A DNA stretch of 64,000 nucleotides from Buchnera aphidicola (Melanaphis sacchari) (GTDB lineage: Bacteria > Pseudomonadota > Gammaproteobacteria > Enterobacterales > Enterobacteriaceae): positions 562,138 to 626,137 of the forward strand of contig NZ_CP029161.1 of assembly GCF_003096055.1 (NCBI RefSeq), written 5' to 3'. The notes below the pieces were generated by a model. It was given only the letters and a program-made list of their open reading frames with translations, ran no database searches and was not told the origin of the DNA. This document shows, piece after piece, positions 1-11,660 of the stretch; the stretch's first letter is position 1, and every line of letters starts with the position of its first letter. The position numbers and the translations under genes are program-made.

Positions 1-940
1 AATATAAAAATCCAAGATGTGCTATCATGGCACCATTATCAGTGCAAAATTTTGGTTCAGCATAAAATGCTTGTCCACTAAATTCATTTTTCATCATGAT
101 GCGTGCTTTTTTACGTAAAATTTTATTTGCACTTACACCACCTGCCACCACCAATTTATTCCAACGTTTTTTTACTAACGCTTTTTTCGTTTTAATTAGC
201 AAAATATCAATTACAGCATCTTCAAAAGCTAAAGCTATATCAGCTTTTTTTTGTTCATTTAAAATATTTTCATTAATAATTTTTGCAGTAAAGGTTTTTA
301 ATCCTGAAAAACTAAAATTTAAATTTTTATGATGAATCATAGGCCGAGGAAAATGAAATTTATCTTTTATTCCTTTAGTAGCTAAATTTGATAATTCATT
401 TCCATTAGGAAATTTTAGTTTTAACAATTTTGCTATTTTATCAAATGCTTCACCTGCAGCATCATCTAAAGAACTTCCAAGAATTTCGTACTTTCCCACA
501 TTATGAGCTGCAATAATTTGAGTATGTTTACCTGAAACTAACAATCCAATAAATGGAAATTTAATTGACTTGTAATTTAACATTGGCGATAATAAGTGAG
601 CTTCCATATGATTAACAGCAACAATAGGAATATTTAAAGAAATGCTAAAAGAATGAGCAAAAGTAGCTCCAACTAATAAAGAGCTATAAAAACCAGGCCC
701 TGCAGTATATGCAATTAAATCAATTTCCTTCATAAAATTTATATGCTTTCTTTTTATTTTATCTAATAATCGCACTATGTTTTTCATATGCATCCGAGAT
801 GCTAGCTCTGGCACAATTCCTCCATATTTAGAATGTATCTTTTTCTGATTACTAAGCTCGTTAATCAATAATCCTTTAGAGCTATCATATAAAGCTAAAC
901 CTGTATCATCACAAGATGTTTCAATACCCAGCACTTTCAT
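1..940 (-). CDS. tsaD: TsaD, tRNA threonylcarbamoyladenosine transferase (C-terminus cut by window edge)
   Basis: TsaD, with TsaB and TsaE, transfers the threonylcarbamoyl group to A37 of ANN-decoding tRNAs. The reverse strand reads MKVLGIETSCDDTG from 940 and stays open to base 1 for 313 codons. The metal-binding HMEAH motif, the VAGGVSANK segment and the late FCTDNGAMIAH block are all present, in the family order. The family is about 337 residues long, so only some 25 C-terminal residues lie outside the window. It diverges from rpsU, as ygjD does in E. coli. The gene looks intact as far as it can be seen. Confidence 0.95.
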   Translation of the reverse strand, partial: MKVLGIETSCDDTGLALYDSSKGLLINELSNQKKIHSKYGGIVPELASRMHMKNIVRLLDKIKRKHINFMKEIDLIAYTAGPGFYSSLLVGATFAHSFSISLNIPIVAVNHMEAHLLSPMLNYKSIKFPFIGLLVSGKHTQIIAAHNVGKYEILGSSLDDAAGEAFDKIAKLLKLKFPNGNELSNLATKGIKDKFHFPRPMIHHKNLNFSFSGLKTFTAKIINENILNEQKKADIALAFEDAVIDILLIKTKKALVKKRWNKLVVAGGVSANKILRKKARIMMKNEFSGQAFYAEPKFCTDNGAMIAHLGFLY

Positions 941-1146
941 TTCTTTAGCCTTAAACAATCTTAATAATAATTAATGTATAATACACTTATTTTGAATCAA
1001 TTGAAAAAAAAAGAACAAAAAATCACATTTAATATAAATGATACTTTACAAGCTTATATCAATTAAGATAGGATTTATAATTTAAGTATATAAAAACTAT
1101 TATCCATTATTATTTTATAAGTCAAAAAATTAAGGTAATTTATCAA

Positions 1147-1362
1147 ATGCCTATTATAAAAGTACGCGAAAATGAACCATTTGATGTCGCATTACGTCGT
1201 TTTAAGAGATCATGCGAAAAAGCAGGAATATTAGCAGAAATTCGAAGAAGAGAATTTTACGAAAAACCTACTACTGAACGCAAAAGAGCTAAAGCATCAG
1301 CTATAAAGCGTCTAGCGAAAAAATTAATGCGAGAAAATTCAAGACGCATTCGAATGTATTAA
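1147..1362 (+). CDS. rpsU: 30S ribosomal protein S21
   Basis: S21 is a small basic protein of the 30S platform, near the anti-Shine-Dalgarno end of 16S rRNA, and helps initiation. The 71-residue product begins [20 protein letters not shown] and ends [10 protein letters not shown], full E. coli length and nearly unchanged in sequence. It is the first gene of the macromolecular synthesis operon rpsU-dnaG-rpoD and is followed within 22 bp by a stem-loop that in E. coli limits read-through into dnaG. The 206 bp upstream are AT-rich and shared with the divergent tsaD. Confidence 0.98.
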   Translation: MPIIKVRENEPFDVALRRFKRSCEKAGILAEIRRREFYEKPTTERKRAKASAIKRLAKKLMRENSRRIRMY

Positions 1363-1383
1363 AATTATTTAATAAATTTAAAA

Positions 1384-1410
1384 CCGTTTCTTTGAGAAAC
1401 GGGATTTTTT
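1384..1410 (+). terminator. Intrinsic terminator/attenuator between rpsU and dnaG
   Basis: A perfect 7-bp stem, CCGTTTC at 1384-1390 pairing with GAAACGG at 1396-1402, encloses a 5-base loop and is followed by GA and six T. It sits exactly where the E. coli operon has its internal terminator, which lowers primase output relative to S21. The run of T ends 11 bases before the dnaG start, so the hairpin could also affect dnaG translation. Confidence 0.85.
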
Positions 1411-1421
1411 CATCTAAATAT

Positions 1422-3158
1422 ATGTCTGGAAAAATACCTAAATATTTTATTAATGAGATATTATTTCGCACTGATATTGTTGCGCTTATTAATACAAAAA
1501 TAAATTTAAAGAAATCTGGAAAAAATTACCAAACTCACTGTCCATTTCATAATGATAAAACTCCATCATTTACAGTAAGTTATGAAAAACAATTTTACTA
1601 TTGTTTCGGATGCAATGCTCATGGAAACGTAATTGATTTCTTAATGAACTACGAACATTTAAACTTTATAGAAAGCATTGAAGAACTTGCAATATTACAT
1701 GGACTTGATATTCCATTTGAAAAAAAAAATATAATTGAACGAAACAATTACTCAAAAAAACAAAAAGTTTATTCGTTAATAGAAAAATTATCTAATTTAT
1801 ATAAAAAAAATATATTAATTACTAATACTCCATATCAATACTTAAAAAAAAGAGGTATTAGTAATAATATGATTAATTTTTTTTCTATTGGTTTTTCAAG
1901 TTCTACCTGGAGTGCATTTTCTAAAAAATTAAATATCTCAAAAAAATTTGAAAAAGATCTATTAAATCAAAAAATTATTTCTATAAATCAATATAAAAAA
2001 ATATATGATCCTTTTCAAGGGCGTATTATTTTCCCTATTTTTGATCAACATAATAGAACTATTGGATTTGGTGGGCGTTCAATAAATAATTTTTCACCAA
2101 AATATATTAATTCTCCTGAAACAAATATTTTTCAAAAAAGAAAACAAATTTACGGATTAAATCAAGTTATAAAAAAATATAAAAAACCTGAATATTTATT
2201 AGTCGTAGAAGGTTACATTGATGTTATTATGCTCACACAATATCGTATTAAATACGCTGTTTCATCCTTAGGAACATCTATAACAAAAGAACACATACAA
2301 GTTCTTTTTCGAAATACAGATACAATTATATATTGTTACGATGGCGATCATGCAGGGAGAGATGCCGCTTGGAGAGCTTTGAAAATTACATTACCGTACA
2401 TATCTGATAAAAAAAATATGAAATTTATAGTGTTACCCAAAGATGAAGATCCTGATACTATAGTCCAAAAAGAGGGAAGAGAAAAATTTGAATTACGTAT
2501 TAATAAGGCATTAACAATGTCAAAATATTTTTTTAAAAATATCCTAAAAAATATTGACTTATCGTCTAACGATGATAAATTTCATTTAAGCGTACGTACT
2601 TTACCTTTAATTAACTCTATACCTAGCGATACAATAAGAATTTATTTTCGTCAAAGATTAGCGAGAATAATAGGAATTTTAGATGATAATCAATTAGAAA
2701 AATTTTTATATGAAGAAGAAAGAAAAAATGAAAATGTAACATTTCAAATTAAAAAAACTCCCATGCGCATTTTAATAGGATTACTTATTCAGAATCCTTG
2801 CTTATCTGAATTAGTACCCTCAATAAAAAAATTTAAAAATATAAAAATAAAAGGTTTATCTATTTTTTTAGAAATTCTAAAAACATGCTTAAATAATCCA
2901 ACTTTTAATACAGGCCAATTATTGGAATTCTACAGAGATAAAAAAATAATTAATATTATAAAAATTTTATCTAAATGGGATCATATGATAGTTCAAGAGG
3001 AAATTCAAAATATGTTTACAGATCTTTTAAAAAATATATACAAAAAAGATCTTGAACAAAAAAGAGATGATTTAATTTCTAAAGAAAGGTTAATAGGATT
3101 AACAAAATATGAAAAAGAAGAGATTTGGTCTATTAATAAAAAATTGTGTAAAAAATAA
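1422..3158 (+). CDS. dnaG: DNA primase
   Basis: DnaG synthesises the RNA primers for replication and binds the DnaB helicase through its C-terminus. I chose the ATG at 1422 ([14 protein letters not shown]), which matches the family start; the open frame upstream to a TTG at 1392 runs through the terminator hairpin. The zinc-binding residues C40, H43, C61 and C64 fall in the usual places ([11 protein letters not shown] and [10 protein letters not shown]). The TOPRIM acidic residues are seen in [11 protein letters not shown] and [11 protein letters not shown]. Length is 578 residues against 581 in E. coli. The C-terminal helicase-binding part is lysine-rich and the most diverged region. Confidence 0.97.
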   Translation: MSGKIPKYFINEILFRTDIVALINTKINLKKSGKNYQTHCPFHNDKTPSFTVSYEKQFYYCFGCNAHGNVIDFLMNYEHLNFIESIEELAILHGLDIPFEKKNIIERNNYSKKQKVYSLIEKLSNLYKKNILITNTPYQYLKKRGISNNMINFFSIGFSSSTWSAFSKKLNISKKFEKDLLNQKIISINQYKKIYDPFQGRIIFPIFDQHNRTIGFGGRSINNFSPKYINSPETNIFQKRKQIYGLNQVIKKYKKPEYLLVVEGYIDVIMLTQYRIKYAVSSLGTSITKEHIQVLFRNTDTIIYCYDGDHAGRDAAWRALKITLPYISDKKNMKFIVLPKDEDPDTIVQKEGREKFELRINKALTMSKYFFKNILKNIDLSSNDDKFHLSVRTLPLINSIPSDTIRIYFRQRLARIIGILDDNQLEKFLYEEERKNENVTFQIKKTPMRILIGLLIQNPCLSELVPSIKKFKNIKIKGLSIFLEILKTCLNNPTFNTGQLLEFYRDKKIINIIKILSKWDHMIVQEEIQNMFTDLLKNIYKKDLEQKRDDLISKERLIGLTKYEKEEIWSINKKLCKK

Positions 3159-3271
3159 TTTTTTTAATTTTTATTAATTGCCTTCTTTATTAAGAAATCA
3201 AAGTAATTTTACATATTTTTTTGAACAAATAGTCAATTAATACTTACTAAATAAAATTTGGATACATTCCT

Positions 3272-5125
3272 ATGGAGCACAATCCGCACTCACGACTCAA
3301 ACTGCTTGTTACACATGGCAAGGAACAAGGATACTTAACCTATGCCGAGGTTAACGATCATCTTCCGGATGATATTATAGATTCCGAGCAAGTCAATGAT
3401 ATCATTCAAATGATCAATGATATGGGAATTCCAGTCGTAGAAGAAGCACCTGATGCAGATGATTTGATGCTAAATCACATTCATTCGGATACTGACGAAG
3501 ACACAGTAGAAGCTGCTACTCAAGTATTATCTAATGTCGATTCTGAACTAGGAAGAACAACGGATCCCGTCCGTATGTATATGCGAGAAATGGGAACTGT
3601 CGAATTACTCACAAGAGAAGGTGAAATTGACATAGCTAAACGTATTGAAGATGGCATTAATCAAGTACAATCTTCTGTTTCAGAATATCCAGAAGCAATT
3701 AATTATCTTTTAGAACAATATGATCGAATCAAAACAGGTCAAATTCGATTATCCGATATAATTACAGGTTTTGTAGATCCAAATGCAGAAGAAATTTTTT
3801 TCCCTCCTACAATTATAAATATTAACACTGAAATACTAGAGGATGTTATAAATAATGAAGATGATGAAAACGAAGACCACAACCAAAACAATAACTCGGA
3901 TGAAGATGAAAATACAATTGATCCAGAATTAGCAAATGAAAAATTCTCAGAATTGCGGAAACAATATAATAATACAAATAATATTATAAAAAATAAAAAT
4001 AGAAATCATAAAGATGCTTTACTGGAAATTTATAATTTGTCTGAAATATTTAAGCAATTTAGATTAGTACCTAAACAATTTGACCACTTAGTCAATAATA
4101 TGCGTAATATGATGGATAGAGTAAGAACGCAAGAAAGAATTATTATGAAATTATGTACTGAAGAATGCAAAATGCCTAAAAAAAAGTTTATTAATATTTT
4201 TTCTGGAAAAGAAACAAGTTATTATTGGTTTAAAAAAGAACAAAATGCTAATCAACCTTGGTCGAAAAAATTAAAAAAAATTAAAGATAAAGTCTTTATT
4301 AGTATAGAAAAACTAATTCAAATAGAAAAAGAAACAGGCTTAAAAATAGAACAAGTAAAAGATATTAATAAAAGAATGTCTATTGGAGAAGCAAAAGCTC
4401 GTCGTGCAAAAAAAGAAATGGTAGAAGCTAATTTAAGATTAGTAATCTCCATTGCCAAAAAATATACTAACCGTGGATTACAATTTTTAGATTTAATTCA
4501 AGAAGGAAATATTGGTTTAATGAAAGCAGTTGATAAATTTGAATATCGTCGAGGTTACAAATTTTCAACATATGCCACCTGGTGGATTCGACAAGCAATT
4601 ACTCGTTCCATTGCAGATCAAGCACGAACTATTAGAATTCCTGTTCATATGATAGAAACCATCAATAAACTTAACCGTATTTCTCGACAAATGCTGCAAG
4701 AGATAGGAAGAGAACCAACACCAGAAGAATTATCTGAAAAAATGTTAATTCCTGAAGATAAAATTAGAAAAGTTCTTAAAATAGCTAAAGAACCAATATC
4801 TATGGAAACACCCATTGGAGATGATGATGATTCTCATTTAGGTGATTTTATTGAAGATACAACGTTAGAACTTCCACTAGATTCAGCTACATCTGAAAGC
4901 TTAAGATCAGCAACACATGATATTTTATCAGGTCTTACAGCACGTGAAGCTAAAGTTCTTCGTATGCGATTCGGAATAGATATGAATACAGATCATACTT
5001 TAGAAGAAGTTGGAAAGCAATTTGATGTCACTCGAGAAAGAATAAGACAAATAGAAGCAAAAGCACTAAGAAAACTGCGCCACCCAAGCAGATCAGAAGT
5101 ATTACGTAGTTTTTTGGATGATTAA
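3272..5125 (+). CDS. rpoD: RNA polymerase sigma-70 (housekeeping sigma factor)
   Basis: RpoD directs RNA polymerase to housekeeping promoters. The 617-residue product is close to the 613 of E. coli. Region 1.1 (first about 90 residues) is almost unchanged. The acidic non-conserved region around residues 190-220 (Asp, Glu and Asn stretches) is followed by region 2 with [20 protein letters not shown] and by the region 4.2 helix-turn-helix [20 protein letters not shown]. It is the last gene of the rpsU operon. Its first roughly 100 bases have about 47% GC, far above the surroundings, and resemble the E. coli nucleotide sequence. Confidence 0.98.
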   Translation: MEHNPHSRLKLLVTHGKEQGYLTYAEVNDHLPDDIIDSEQVNDIIQMINDMGIPVVEEAPDADDLMLNHIHSDTDEDTVEAATQVLSNVDSELGRTTDPVRMYMREMGTVELLTREGEIDIAKRIEDGINQVQSSVSEYPEAINYLLEQYDRIKTGQIRLSDIITGFVDPNAEEIFFPPTIININTEILEDVINNEDDENEDHNQNNNSDEDENTIDPELANEKFSELRKQYNNTNNIIKNKNRNHKDALLEIYNLSEIFKQFRLVPKQFDHLVNNMRNMMDRVRTQERIIMKLCTEECKMPKKKFINIFSGKETSYYWFKKEQNANQPWSKKLKKIKDKVFISIEKLIQIEKETGLKIEQVKDINKRMSIGEAKARRAKKEMVEANLRLVISIAKKYTNRGLQFLDLIQEGNIGLMKAVDKFEYRRGYKFSTYATWWIRQAITRSIADQARTIRIPVHMIETINKLNRISRQMLQEIGREPTPEELSEKMLIPEDKIRKVLKIAKEPISMETPIGDDDDSHLGDFIEDTTLELPLDSATSESLRSATHDILSGLTAREAKVLRMRFGIDMNTDHTLEEVGKQFDVTRERIRQIEAKALRKLRHPSRSEVLRSFLDD

Positions 5126-5180
5126 AATAGAGTGATATACAATAAAATCAATAGTATTTAAATTTAAAAAATTAAAACAA

Positions 5181-6011
5181 TTAAATGCCATCACCATGCT
5201 GAAAAAATTCCATACATAAAACTGAATTTTTTTTATTTTTCTCAAAAAAATTAATATTTTTATCATGTAATTTATTAACAATTTTAGCAGGAACACCAGC
5301 AACTGTCACATTTGGTGGAACATTTTTTATAACTACAGCACCAGCACCTATTTTTGATGCTAGACCAACTTCAATGTTTCCTAATATTTTTGCTCCAGCA
5401 CCTATACTAACTTTTTTTCTAATAGTAGGATGTCTATTTTTACCATTAATTTTACCTGTTCCACCTAAAGTAACAGAATGCAGTATTGAAACCTCATCTT
5501 CTATAACCACACCTTCTCCAATCACAATGCCAGTAGCATGATCAAGCATAATTCCAGACCCTATATATGCAGCAGGATGAATGTCTACTGAAAAAACAGT
5601 GGATATTCTACTTTGCAAATAAATAGATAAATCATATTTTTTTTTATTCCAAAGATAGTTACTTAGCCGATATGCCTCTAAAGCATGAAAACCCTTTAAG
5701 TATAAAAAGGGGATTAAATAATTATTCACTACTGGGTCTTTTTGTAGTATAGCTTTAATGTCTTTAATTACAGAATTTAATATAGATGAATTATCTAAAT
5801 ATATTTTATTAAAAATACTTCTCATTTCCACTTTAGATACCATGGAATTAGCAAGTTTATTAGCTAATATATAACTCAAAGAATGATTTAGATTGTGATG
5901 TCTAAGTATATTTTTTTGATAAAAATTAAATAAAATTGGTTCTTTTTCGATCGAAATATTAGCTTCATGTAAAATATTATTCCACACTTTTACTGCTTCT
6001 GAAAAACACAT
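5181..6011 (-). CDS. cysE: Serine O-acetyltransferase
   Basis: CysE makes O-acetylserine from serine and acetyl-CoA, the committed step to cysteine. The N-terminal helical domain is followed by left-handed beta-helix hexapeptides from about residue 140 (VDIHPAAYIGSGIMLDH). The catalytic histidines are in DHATGIVIGE and in GKNRHPTI. The extreme C-terminus EFFQHGDGI matches the E. coli tail that inserts into cysteine synthase and takes part in feedback inhibition by cysteine, so the regulatory end is preserved. Length is 276 residues against 273. It converges with rpoD and lies upstream of nothing else on its strand except secB, 76 bp before it. Confidence 0.96.
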   Translation of the reverse strand: MCFSEAVKVWNNILHEANISIEKEPILFNFYQKNILRHHNLNHSLSYILANKLANSMVSKVEMRSIFNKIYLDNSSILNSVIKDIKAILQKDPVVNNYLIPFLYLKGFHALEAYRLSNYLWNKKKYDLSIYLQSRISTVFSVDIHPAAYIGSGIMLDHATGIVIGEGVVIEDEVSILHSVTLGGTGKINGKNRHPTIRKKVSIGAGAKILGNIEVGLASKIGAGAVVIKNVPPNVTVAGVPAKIVNKLHDKNINFFEKNKKNSVLCMEFFQHGDGI

Positions 6012-6087
6012 CTTTTCTCCTAAATAAATGATTTTAATAAAAAAATATTTAATTAAATTTAAAGTATAAATTTTATATTAATATTAT

Positions 6088-6525
6088 TTAATCTATTTTA
6101 TCTTTTAAATTTTTATAAAAAATATCATCGAAATTAATTGGTGCAAGATTTAATTGCGGAAAACTTCCATAAGATACTAAAGTAGATATACATGTTCGAG
6201 CATATGGAAATAAAATATTTGGGCAATAAGCACCTAAACAATGTTTTAATTCATCTTTTTTTAGGTTTAAAATAAAAAAAATACCGGCTTGATAAACGTC
6301 ACACAAAAAAAATAATTCTTTTTTATTTTTTACTATTACTTTTACTTGTAAAATAACTTCAAAAACATTTTTTTCTAATTGATGCGCAATACTGTTTAAA
6401 TCAAATTTTATGATAGGGTTCCATTCTTTATGAAAAATATTTGGAGTTTTTGGAGCCTCGAAAGAAACATCTTTTATATAGATTCTTTGAATCTCAAAAA
6501 ATTTCTTTTTTTGATTTTTATCCAT
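6088..6525 (-). CDS. secB: Protein-export chaperone SecB
   Basis: SecB holds preproteins unfolded and hands them to SecA. The 145-residue product has the family core: FEIQRIYIKDVSFEAP near the N-terminus, LGAYCPNILFPYAR in the middle and FPQLNLAPINFD near the end. Length is close to the 155 of E. coli, with a short lysine-rich C-terminus. The genes yibN-secB-cysE lie in one direction here, as in E. coli, although gpsA, which lies between secB and cysE there, is absent. Confidence 0.95.
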   Translation of the reverse strand: MDKNQKKKFFEIQRIYIKDVSFEAPKTPNIFHKEWNPIIKFDLNSIAHQLEKNVFEVILQVKVIVKNKKELFFLCDVYQAGIFFILNLKKDELKHCLGAYCPNILFPYARTCISTLVSYGSFPQLNLAPINFDDIFYKNLKDKID

Positions 6526-6619
6526 AAGAAATCCGAAAGTATTAAATAATAAAAAAATTTTATATTTGATTATTATGAAAAATTATTAATAATTTTTCTA
6601 AAAATTATATTTTAGAAAA

Positions 6620-7057
6620 TTACTTTTTTTTTGAAAAAATAATAGGTAAATTATCTTGGTTCCATAAATCCATTCCATTTTTTAAAATATAAATATCATT
6701 GAAGCCATATTTAATAAATTTTTTAATATATTTATTATGATTTTCTAATGTATTAATAATAAGAATAATAGGAGAAGATTTAGATATATTTAATTCTTGC
6801 ATTACTTTTGAACAAATTTTTTCAAACGGAATATGAAAAGCATTAATGATATGCCCTGATTCATATAATTGCAATGATCTTGTATCAATAACAATAGCAT
6901 TTTTTTTATTAATTAACTCTATAGCAAAAAAATTATTAATTAATTTAGATTGAAGATACAAATGTTTAATACTAAAAATTACTGCTAAAAAAAAAGAAAT
7001 ACACCAAACGAAACTGAGAAAGAAGTGATTCATAACAAAAAAAACTAAATCTTGCAT
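6620..7057 (-). CDS. yibN: YibN, membrane-anchored rhodanese-like protein lacking the catalytic cysteine
   Basis: One N-terminal membrane segment (about residues 8-27 of the product started here) is followed by a rhodanese fold (AIVIDTRSLQLYESGHIINAFHIP). The start MQDLVFFVMNHFF aligns with E. coli MQEIMQFVGRHP; an ATG three codons earlier (7066) is possible. In E. coli YibN the active-site loop carries a cysteine. Here the corresponding loop (IINTLENHNKYI) has none, so sulfurtransferase activity is unlikely. Neighbour secB and the membrane anchor fit a role at the membrane, but the function is not established. Confidence 0.85.
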   Translation of the reverse strand: MQDLVFFVMNHFFLSFVWCISFFLAVIFSIKHLYLQSKLINNFFAIELINKKNAIVIDTRSLQLYESGHIINAFHIPFEKICSKVMQELNISKSSPIILIINTLENHNKYIKKFIKYGFNDIYILKNGMDLWNQDNLPIIFSKKK

Positions 7058-7164
7058 ATAGATCAATCCTTAAAATTTTTTATTAATATTAATTAAGGCA
7101 TTTAAAATAATTTAAATGCCTATTAAAAGATTAAAGAAATATCTTTAAAAATATATAAAATATT

Positions 7165-8544
7165 TTAAATAATATTTAATCGATTTTTTTCTTTTTGTAT
7201 TTCATTAAGAACTTGATCCGGAGAAACACCACCTTGAGAAAAACGTTTCTCAAGACATGCCTTTAAAGTAATATTTGAATATATATCTTTTTCAATAACA
7301 GAGCTATATTTTTGAAATACAGATAAATCAAGATCATTTAAAGATTTTTTTTCTTTAATTGCTCTAAGTACTAATTTACCCGATATATCATGAGCTTTTC
7401 GAAAAGGAATGCCTTTTTTTACCAAATAGTCTGCAATTTCAGTCGAATTAGAATAACTTTTTTCAGCAGCTTTTCGACATGATTGATTATTTACTTGAAT
7501 ATTTTTTAAAATTAAAGAAGCCATAGATAAACAATCGTTCCATGTTTTCATGGAATCAAATAAACCTTCTTTATCTTCTTGCATATCTTTATTATAGGAT
7601 AATGGAAGAGATTTCAAAACTACTAAAATAGAAATCATAGAGCCATAAACTCGACCACATTTTCCGCGTATTAATTCTAAAGCATCTGGATTCTTTTTTT
7701 GAGGCATTAAAGATGATCCGGACGTAATAGAATCAGACAATTCAATAAAATTAGCTTCATTAGAATTAAAAAAAATTAAATCTTCAGAAAAGCGAGATAG
7801 GTGCATCATACCAATAGAAGCAAAAGATAATAATTCTACTACATAATCTCTATCAGAAACACTATCCAGTGAATTATTAGTGGCAGATGAAAAACCCATA
7901 GATAGTGCAAGTTTATCACGATTAATATTCCATGCAGTCCCAGACAAAGCTCCAGAACCTAACGGACTAACATCTATTCTTTTTAAAAGATCTTCTAGAC
8001 GACTAACATCACGTTTTAACATCTGTAAATATGATAAACACCAGTAAGCAAAAGTAATAGGTTGGGCACGTTGCAAATGAGTATACCCTGGCATAATAAC
8101 ATTATGATTATTACTAGCAGTAATAACAAAAACTTTTTGTAAATTAATAATATTTTTTAATGTAACATGAATTATATTTTTACACCATAATTTTAAATCA
8201 GTTGCGATTTGATCATTTCTACTACGTCCAGTATGTAGCTTCTTTCCTAAATCTCCTACTTCTTTGATAAGATTTTCTTCTATCCAACTATGAATATCTT
8301 CAGAATTACTTTTTAATATCTCTTTAGCATTATTTAAAATTTTTTGTTTTAAAAAAAGCAACGCTGATTCTATTCTTTTTTGTTCGCTTTCAGTAAGAAC
8401 ACATGCCTCAACAAGAGAACGAGACCAAGCAACTGATGCTAATATATCACACTCAGCTAAAATATAATCAAAAGATAAAGAAGAATTAAACTTTTTGAAA
8501 AATTTATCAGATTCACCAAGAAACCTTCCACCCCATAGCGCCAT
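7165..8544 (-). CDS. argH: Argininosuccinate lyase
   Basis: ArgH splits argininosuccinate into arginine and fumarate, the last step of arginine synthesis. The fumarase-superfamily signature [19 protein letters not shown] is intact, as are the N-terminal ALWGGRF and the [16 protein letters not shown] segment. Length is 459 residues against 457 in E. coli. It is the last gene of the argC-argB-argG-argH run, 83 bp after argG. Confidence 0.97.
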   Translation of the reverse strand: MALWGGRFLGESDKFFKKFNSSLSFDYILAECDILASVAWSRSLVEACVLTESEQKRIESALLFLKQKILNNAKEILKSNSEDIHSWIEENLIKEVGDLGKKLHTGRSRNDQIATDLKLWCKNIIHVTLKNIINLQKVFVITASNNHNVIMPGYTHLQRAQPITFAYWCLSYLQMLKRDVSRLEDLLKRIDVSPLGSGALSGTAWNINRDKLALSMGFSSATNNSLDSVSDRDYVVELLSFASIGMMHLSRFSEDLIFFNSNEANFIELSDSITSGSSLMPQKKNPDALELIRGKCGRVYGSMISILVVLKSLPLSYNKDMQEDKEGLFDSMKTWNDCLSMASLILKNIQVNNQSCRKAAEKSYSNSTEIADYLVKKGIPFRKAHDISGKLVLRAIKEKKSLNDLDLSVFQKYSSVIEKDIYSNITLKACLEKRFSQGGVSPDQVLNEIQKEKNRLNII

Positions 8545-8627
8545 ATATTTTCTCTACTTTATATAATTAATTAATCAAATAAAATGCATTAATGTTTTTA
8601 AGAATTTTTAAAAATTAAATATCAACA

Positions 8628-9836
8628 TCATTTTAATTTATTTTGAGCACGTATTTTTGAGGAAAGAGAAAAAAGACGAATAAAACCCTTAGCATCAGAG
8701 TGATGATAAACTTCATCTTTTCCAAAAGTAGCATATTCTTCAGAATATAAAGAATTTGGAGATCTTTTTTGAACTGCAATAACTGTTCCTTTATACAATT
8801 TTAATACAACTTCACCATTAACTGTTTTGGACAACACGTCAACTGAAGCTTGCAAAGACTCTCGAAGTGGAGTAAACCAACGACCATCATAAATAACAGA
8901 AGACATTTCTAACGCAATTTTTTCTCTCCATTGAAAACTTTCTCTATCCAAAACTAATTGTTCAATCGATCTAATAGCTGCATTTAAAATAGTACCAGCA
9001 GGCGTTTCGTAGCATCCTCTAGATTTAATCCCAATAATTCGGTTTTCAACAATGTCAATTCTTCCTATAGCATGTTTTGAACCAATTATATTTAATTCAT
9101 TTACACATTGCAAAGGATTTAATTTTTTATTATTAATAGATACTACAGATCCTTCTTTTATTTTTAATAAAATATATTCTGGTACTTCCGGGGCATTTTC
9201 TGGTTCCTCTGTCCAACTCCAACAATCTTTATCTGGCTGATTCCAAGGATTTTCTAACCGACCGCCTTCAGTTGAAATGTGCCAGGAATTTTCATCTTTA
9301 CTATAAATTTTTTCTAAAGTAGCTGTTGTAGAAATTTTTCTTTTTTCGAGATATTTTAATAATGACTCTCTTGAATTAAGATTCCATTCACGCCATGGAG
9401 CAATAACTTTTAAATGAGGGGCTAATGCAGCATAAACTATTTCAAAACGAACTTGATCATTTCCCTTTCCAGTCGCTCCATGACACAAAAATGAAGCTCC
9501 AATATTCAATGCAAATTCCACTTGTTTTTTAGCAATAACAGGTCTTGCAATTGCTGTGCCTAATAAATAATTACCCTCATATAGCGCACCAAATTTCAAC
9601 ATAGGATATACATAATTTTCTATAAAATCTTCTTTTAAATCAAACACATGACAACTATGAGCACCAGATTCTAATGCTTTTTTTTCTATATCTTTTAGAT
9701 CGTTTTGAGATTGACCAATATCAGCAACAAACGCAATAACATCAACATTATAATTTTCTTTTAACCATGGAATAATTGCTGAAGTATCTAGACCGCCTGA
9801 ATATGCTAATACAACTTTATGAATATTTTTTTTCAT
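8628..9836 (-). CDS. argG: Argininosuccinate synthase (short type)
   Basis: ArgG joins citrulline and aspartate with ATP. The PP-loop AYSGGLDTS stands at residues 10-18, and the ATP and citrulline sites appear in [16 protein letters not shown] and [10 protein letters not shown]. The protein has 402 residues, the short form of the family, whereas E. coli ArgG has 447. It lies between argB and argH, 21 bp after argB. In E. coli argG is unlinked, so this cluster has the order seen in other gammaproteobacteria with argECBGH. Confidence 0.96.
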   Translation of the reverse strand: MKKNIHKVVLAYSGGLDTSAIIPWLKENYNVDVIAFVADIGQSQNDLKDIEKKALESGAHSCHVFDLKEDFIENYVYPMLKFGALYEGNYLLGTAIARPVIAKKQVEFALNIGASFLCHGATGKGNDQVRFEIVYAALAPHLKVIAPWREWNLNSRESLLKYLEKRKISTTATLEKIYSKDENSWHISTEGGRLENPWNQPDKDCWSWTEEPENAPEVPEYILLKIKEGSVVSINNKKLNPLQCVNELNIIGSKHAIGRIDIVENRIIGIKSRGCYETPAGTILNAAIRSIEQLVLDRESFQWREKIALEMSSVIYDGRWFTPLRESLQASVDVLSKTVNGEVVLKLYKGTVIAVQKRSPNSLYSEEYATFGKDEVYHHSDAKGFIRLFSLSSKIRAQNKLK

Positions 9837-9857
9837 TTTTTATAAAACCTATTTAAA

Positions 9858-10634
9858 TTAAAATAAAACTCTAGTACCAATATTAATTCCATTAAATAAC
9901 AATTTTAATTGCTCTGTATTTTGCCAACTTGCAATATCAACTGGACGTTTTAATGCGTATGCTGCTTCTAGAGCCGCATTTACTTTAACGACCATACCAT
10001 TAGTAATAATACCTTGTTCAATTAACTTTTTAGCTTGTATACTATCTATTTCTGGAATTCTTTGCCCTTTACCATCTAGTATCGAACTTATATCAGATAA
10101 TAAAATTAAATGAGCCCCTAAGGTAGTTGACAAAGCAGTAGCAGCTAAATCAGCATTAACATTCATTAATAATCCATCTTCTGTTATTCCTACGGAACTA
10201 ATAATAGGCAGCATACCTTGATTACAAAGTTGTTTAAGAAAAACTGGAGATCCGGGCATCGCTTGGCCTACATTTCCTAAGTTTTTATTTAATTGTTTTA
10301 CAATTACACTTTTTCCATCAGCTAAACATAAACCAACAGAATCTATTTTATATTTTAATGCCCATGAAAGAAGAATTTTATTAGCTGTTCCCGATAATAC
10401 CCCTGTGATAATATTAATATATTCAGCTGGAGTAGTTCGTAAGCCATTTCTTTTTTCAATAGGTATGGATAGTTTATCCATCAAATCATCTATTAATCTA
10501 CCCCCTCCATGAACAATTAAAATATGTCGTTTATTATATTTTTTATACTCGAGAAGCGCTTGGAATAAACGGTTCATTGCGGTATCGCTTTCAAGAAGAA
10601 CACCACCTAATTTAATAACTAATGGACTTATCAT
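9858..10634 (-). CDS. argB: Acetylglutamate kinase
   Basis: ArgB phosphorylates N-acetylglutamate, the second step of the arginine route. The amino-acid-kinase fold shows in [11 protein letters not shown] at the N-terminus, [11 protein letters not shown] near residue 43 and [18 protein letters not shown] near 150. Length is 258 residues, equal to E. coli. It follows argC by 15 bp, so the two are certainly co-transcribed. Confidence 0.97.
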   Translation of the reverse strand: MISPLVIKLGGVLLESDTAMNRLFQALLEYKKYNKRHILIVHGGGRLIDDLMDKLSIPIEKRNGLRTTPAEYINIITGVLSGTANKILLSWALKYKIDSVGLCLADGKSVIVKQLNKNLGNVGQAMPGSPVFLKQLCNQGMLPIISSVGITEDGLLMNVNADLAATALSTTLGAHLILLSDISSILDGKGQRIPEIDSIQAKKLIEQGIITNGMVVKVNAALEAAYALKRPVDIASWQNTEQLKLLFNGINIGTRVLF

Positions 10635-10649
10635 TAAAAAAATACCTTA

Positions 10650-11660
10650 TTAACTATAAAGAATTGATTCTGTTTCAGAAAATCCAAAACGAATGTTAAA
10701 ACATTGCACCGCTTGTGCAGCTGCACCTTTTAATAAATTATCTTCTGCAACAACAATTACTATATATTTATCTTTTATAGTAAAACCAATGTCACAAAAG
10801 GGTAACTTTGCAACAGATTTAATACTAGGAAGATATTTTTTGTATATTCTAATCAATGACTTATCTTTATAAAAATTATTATAAATATTATAAATATCTA
10901 TTAGTTCTAAATTACATTTTAGCTGGCAAGTAATTGTAGCAATAATTCCTCGAGGAAAAGGACCTAAATGAGGAATAAAAATTATTGGAATACCTAAATG
11001 CTCTATAATTTCGGGAGTATGACGATGCTTAAAAATATTATACGGCTGCAGACTCACTTCGCAAAAACTATTATTCATATTAGGATTTTTACCAGATCCA
11101 CTCACACCACTAATAGCATTGACAATAGGTATATACTTAGAAGATAAAAAATCAGCCTCTAAAATAGGCTTTAATGCTAATTGAACACATGTTGCATAAC
11201 ATCCTGGAACTGAAATTAATTGAGCTCTACGAATTTTTTTTTGATTCCATTCAGCTAAACCATAAACAGAATTTTTTAAAATTTCTGGATATTTATGAGA
11301 GAATCCATAATATTTTTTATAAACTTCAATATTTTGCATCCTATATGAACCAGATAAATCTAATACCACGCAATTTAAAGATAAAAAAAAGGGAACAAGA
11401 AAATGGCTAATATGATGATCTGTAGCTAAAAAAACAGCATGAATATCTTTATTTATAATGCTTGACTTATTTATTTCTTCGAATGGTAGATCAATTATAT
11501 TAGTGAATTCTTGATGTAATTCTGAAAATAATTTTCCTGAATTTTTACTATTTTTTGCAACAAATATTTTTCTTATTTTAGCAAATGTATGACGATGAAT
11601 ATAATTGACTAATTCTGCACCAGTATATCCACTAGCGCCAACAATTAAAACATTTAACAT
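10650..11660 (-). CDS. argC: N-acetyl-gamma-glutamyl-phosphate reductase
   Basis: ArgC reduces acetylglutamyl phosphate to the semialdehyde with NADPH. The Rossmann motif [11 protein letters not shown] lies at residues 7-17, and the catalytic cysteine is in [14 protein letters not shown]. Length is 336 residues against 334 in E. coli. It is the promoter-proximal gene of argC-argB-argG-argH, divergent from argE over 144 bp. I see no convincing ARG box there, so ArgR control appears to be gone. Confidence 0.97.
   Translation of the reverse strand: MLNVLIVGASGYTGAELVNYIHRHTFAKIRKIFVAKNSKNSGKLFSELHQEFTNIIDLPFEEINKSSIINKDIHAVFLATDHHISHFLVPFFLSLNCVVLDLSGSYRMQNIEVYKKYYGFSHKYPEILKNSVYGLAEWNQKKIRRAQLISVPGCYATCVQLALKPILEADFLSSKYIPIVNAISGVSGSGKNPNMNNSFCEVSLQPYNIFKHRHTPEIIEHLGIPIIFIPHLGPFPRGIIATITCQLKCNLELIDIYNIYNNFYKDKSLIRIYKKYLPSIKSVAKLPFCDIGFTIKDKYIVIVVAEDNLLKGAAAQAVQCFNIRFGFSETESILYS

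Noticed and set aside
1045-1074. TTTACA with TAGGAT, 18 bases apart, as an rpsU promoter
   Set aside because: The -10 match is poor and other equally weak pairs occur in the same spacer.
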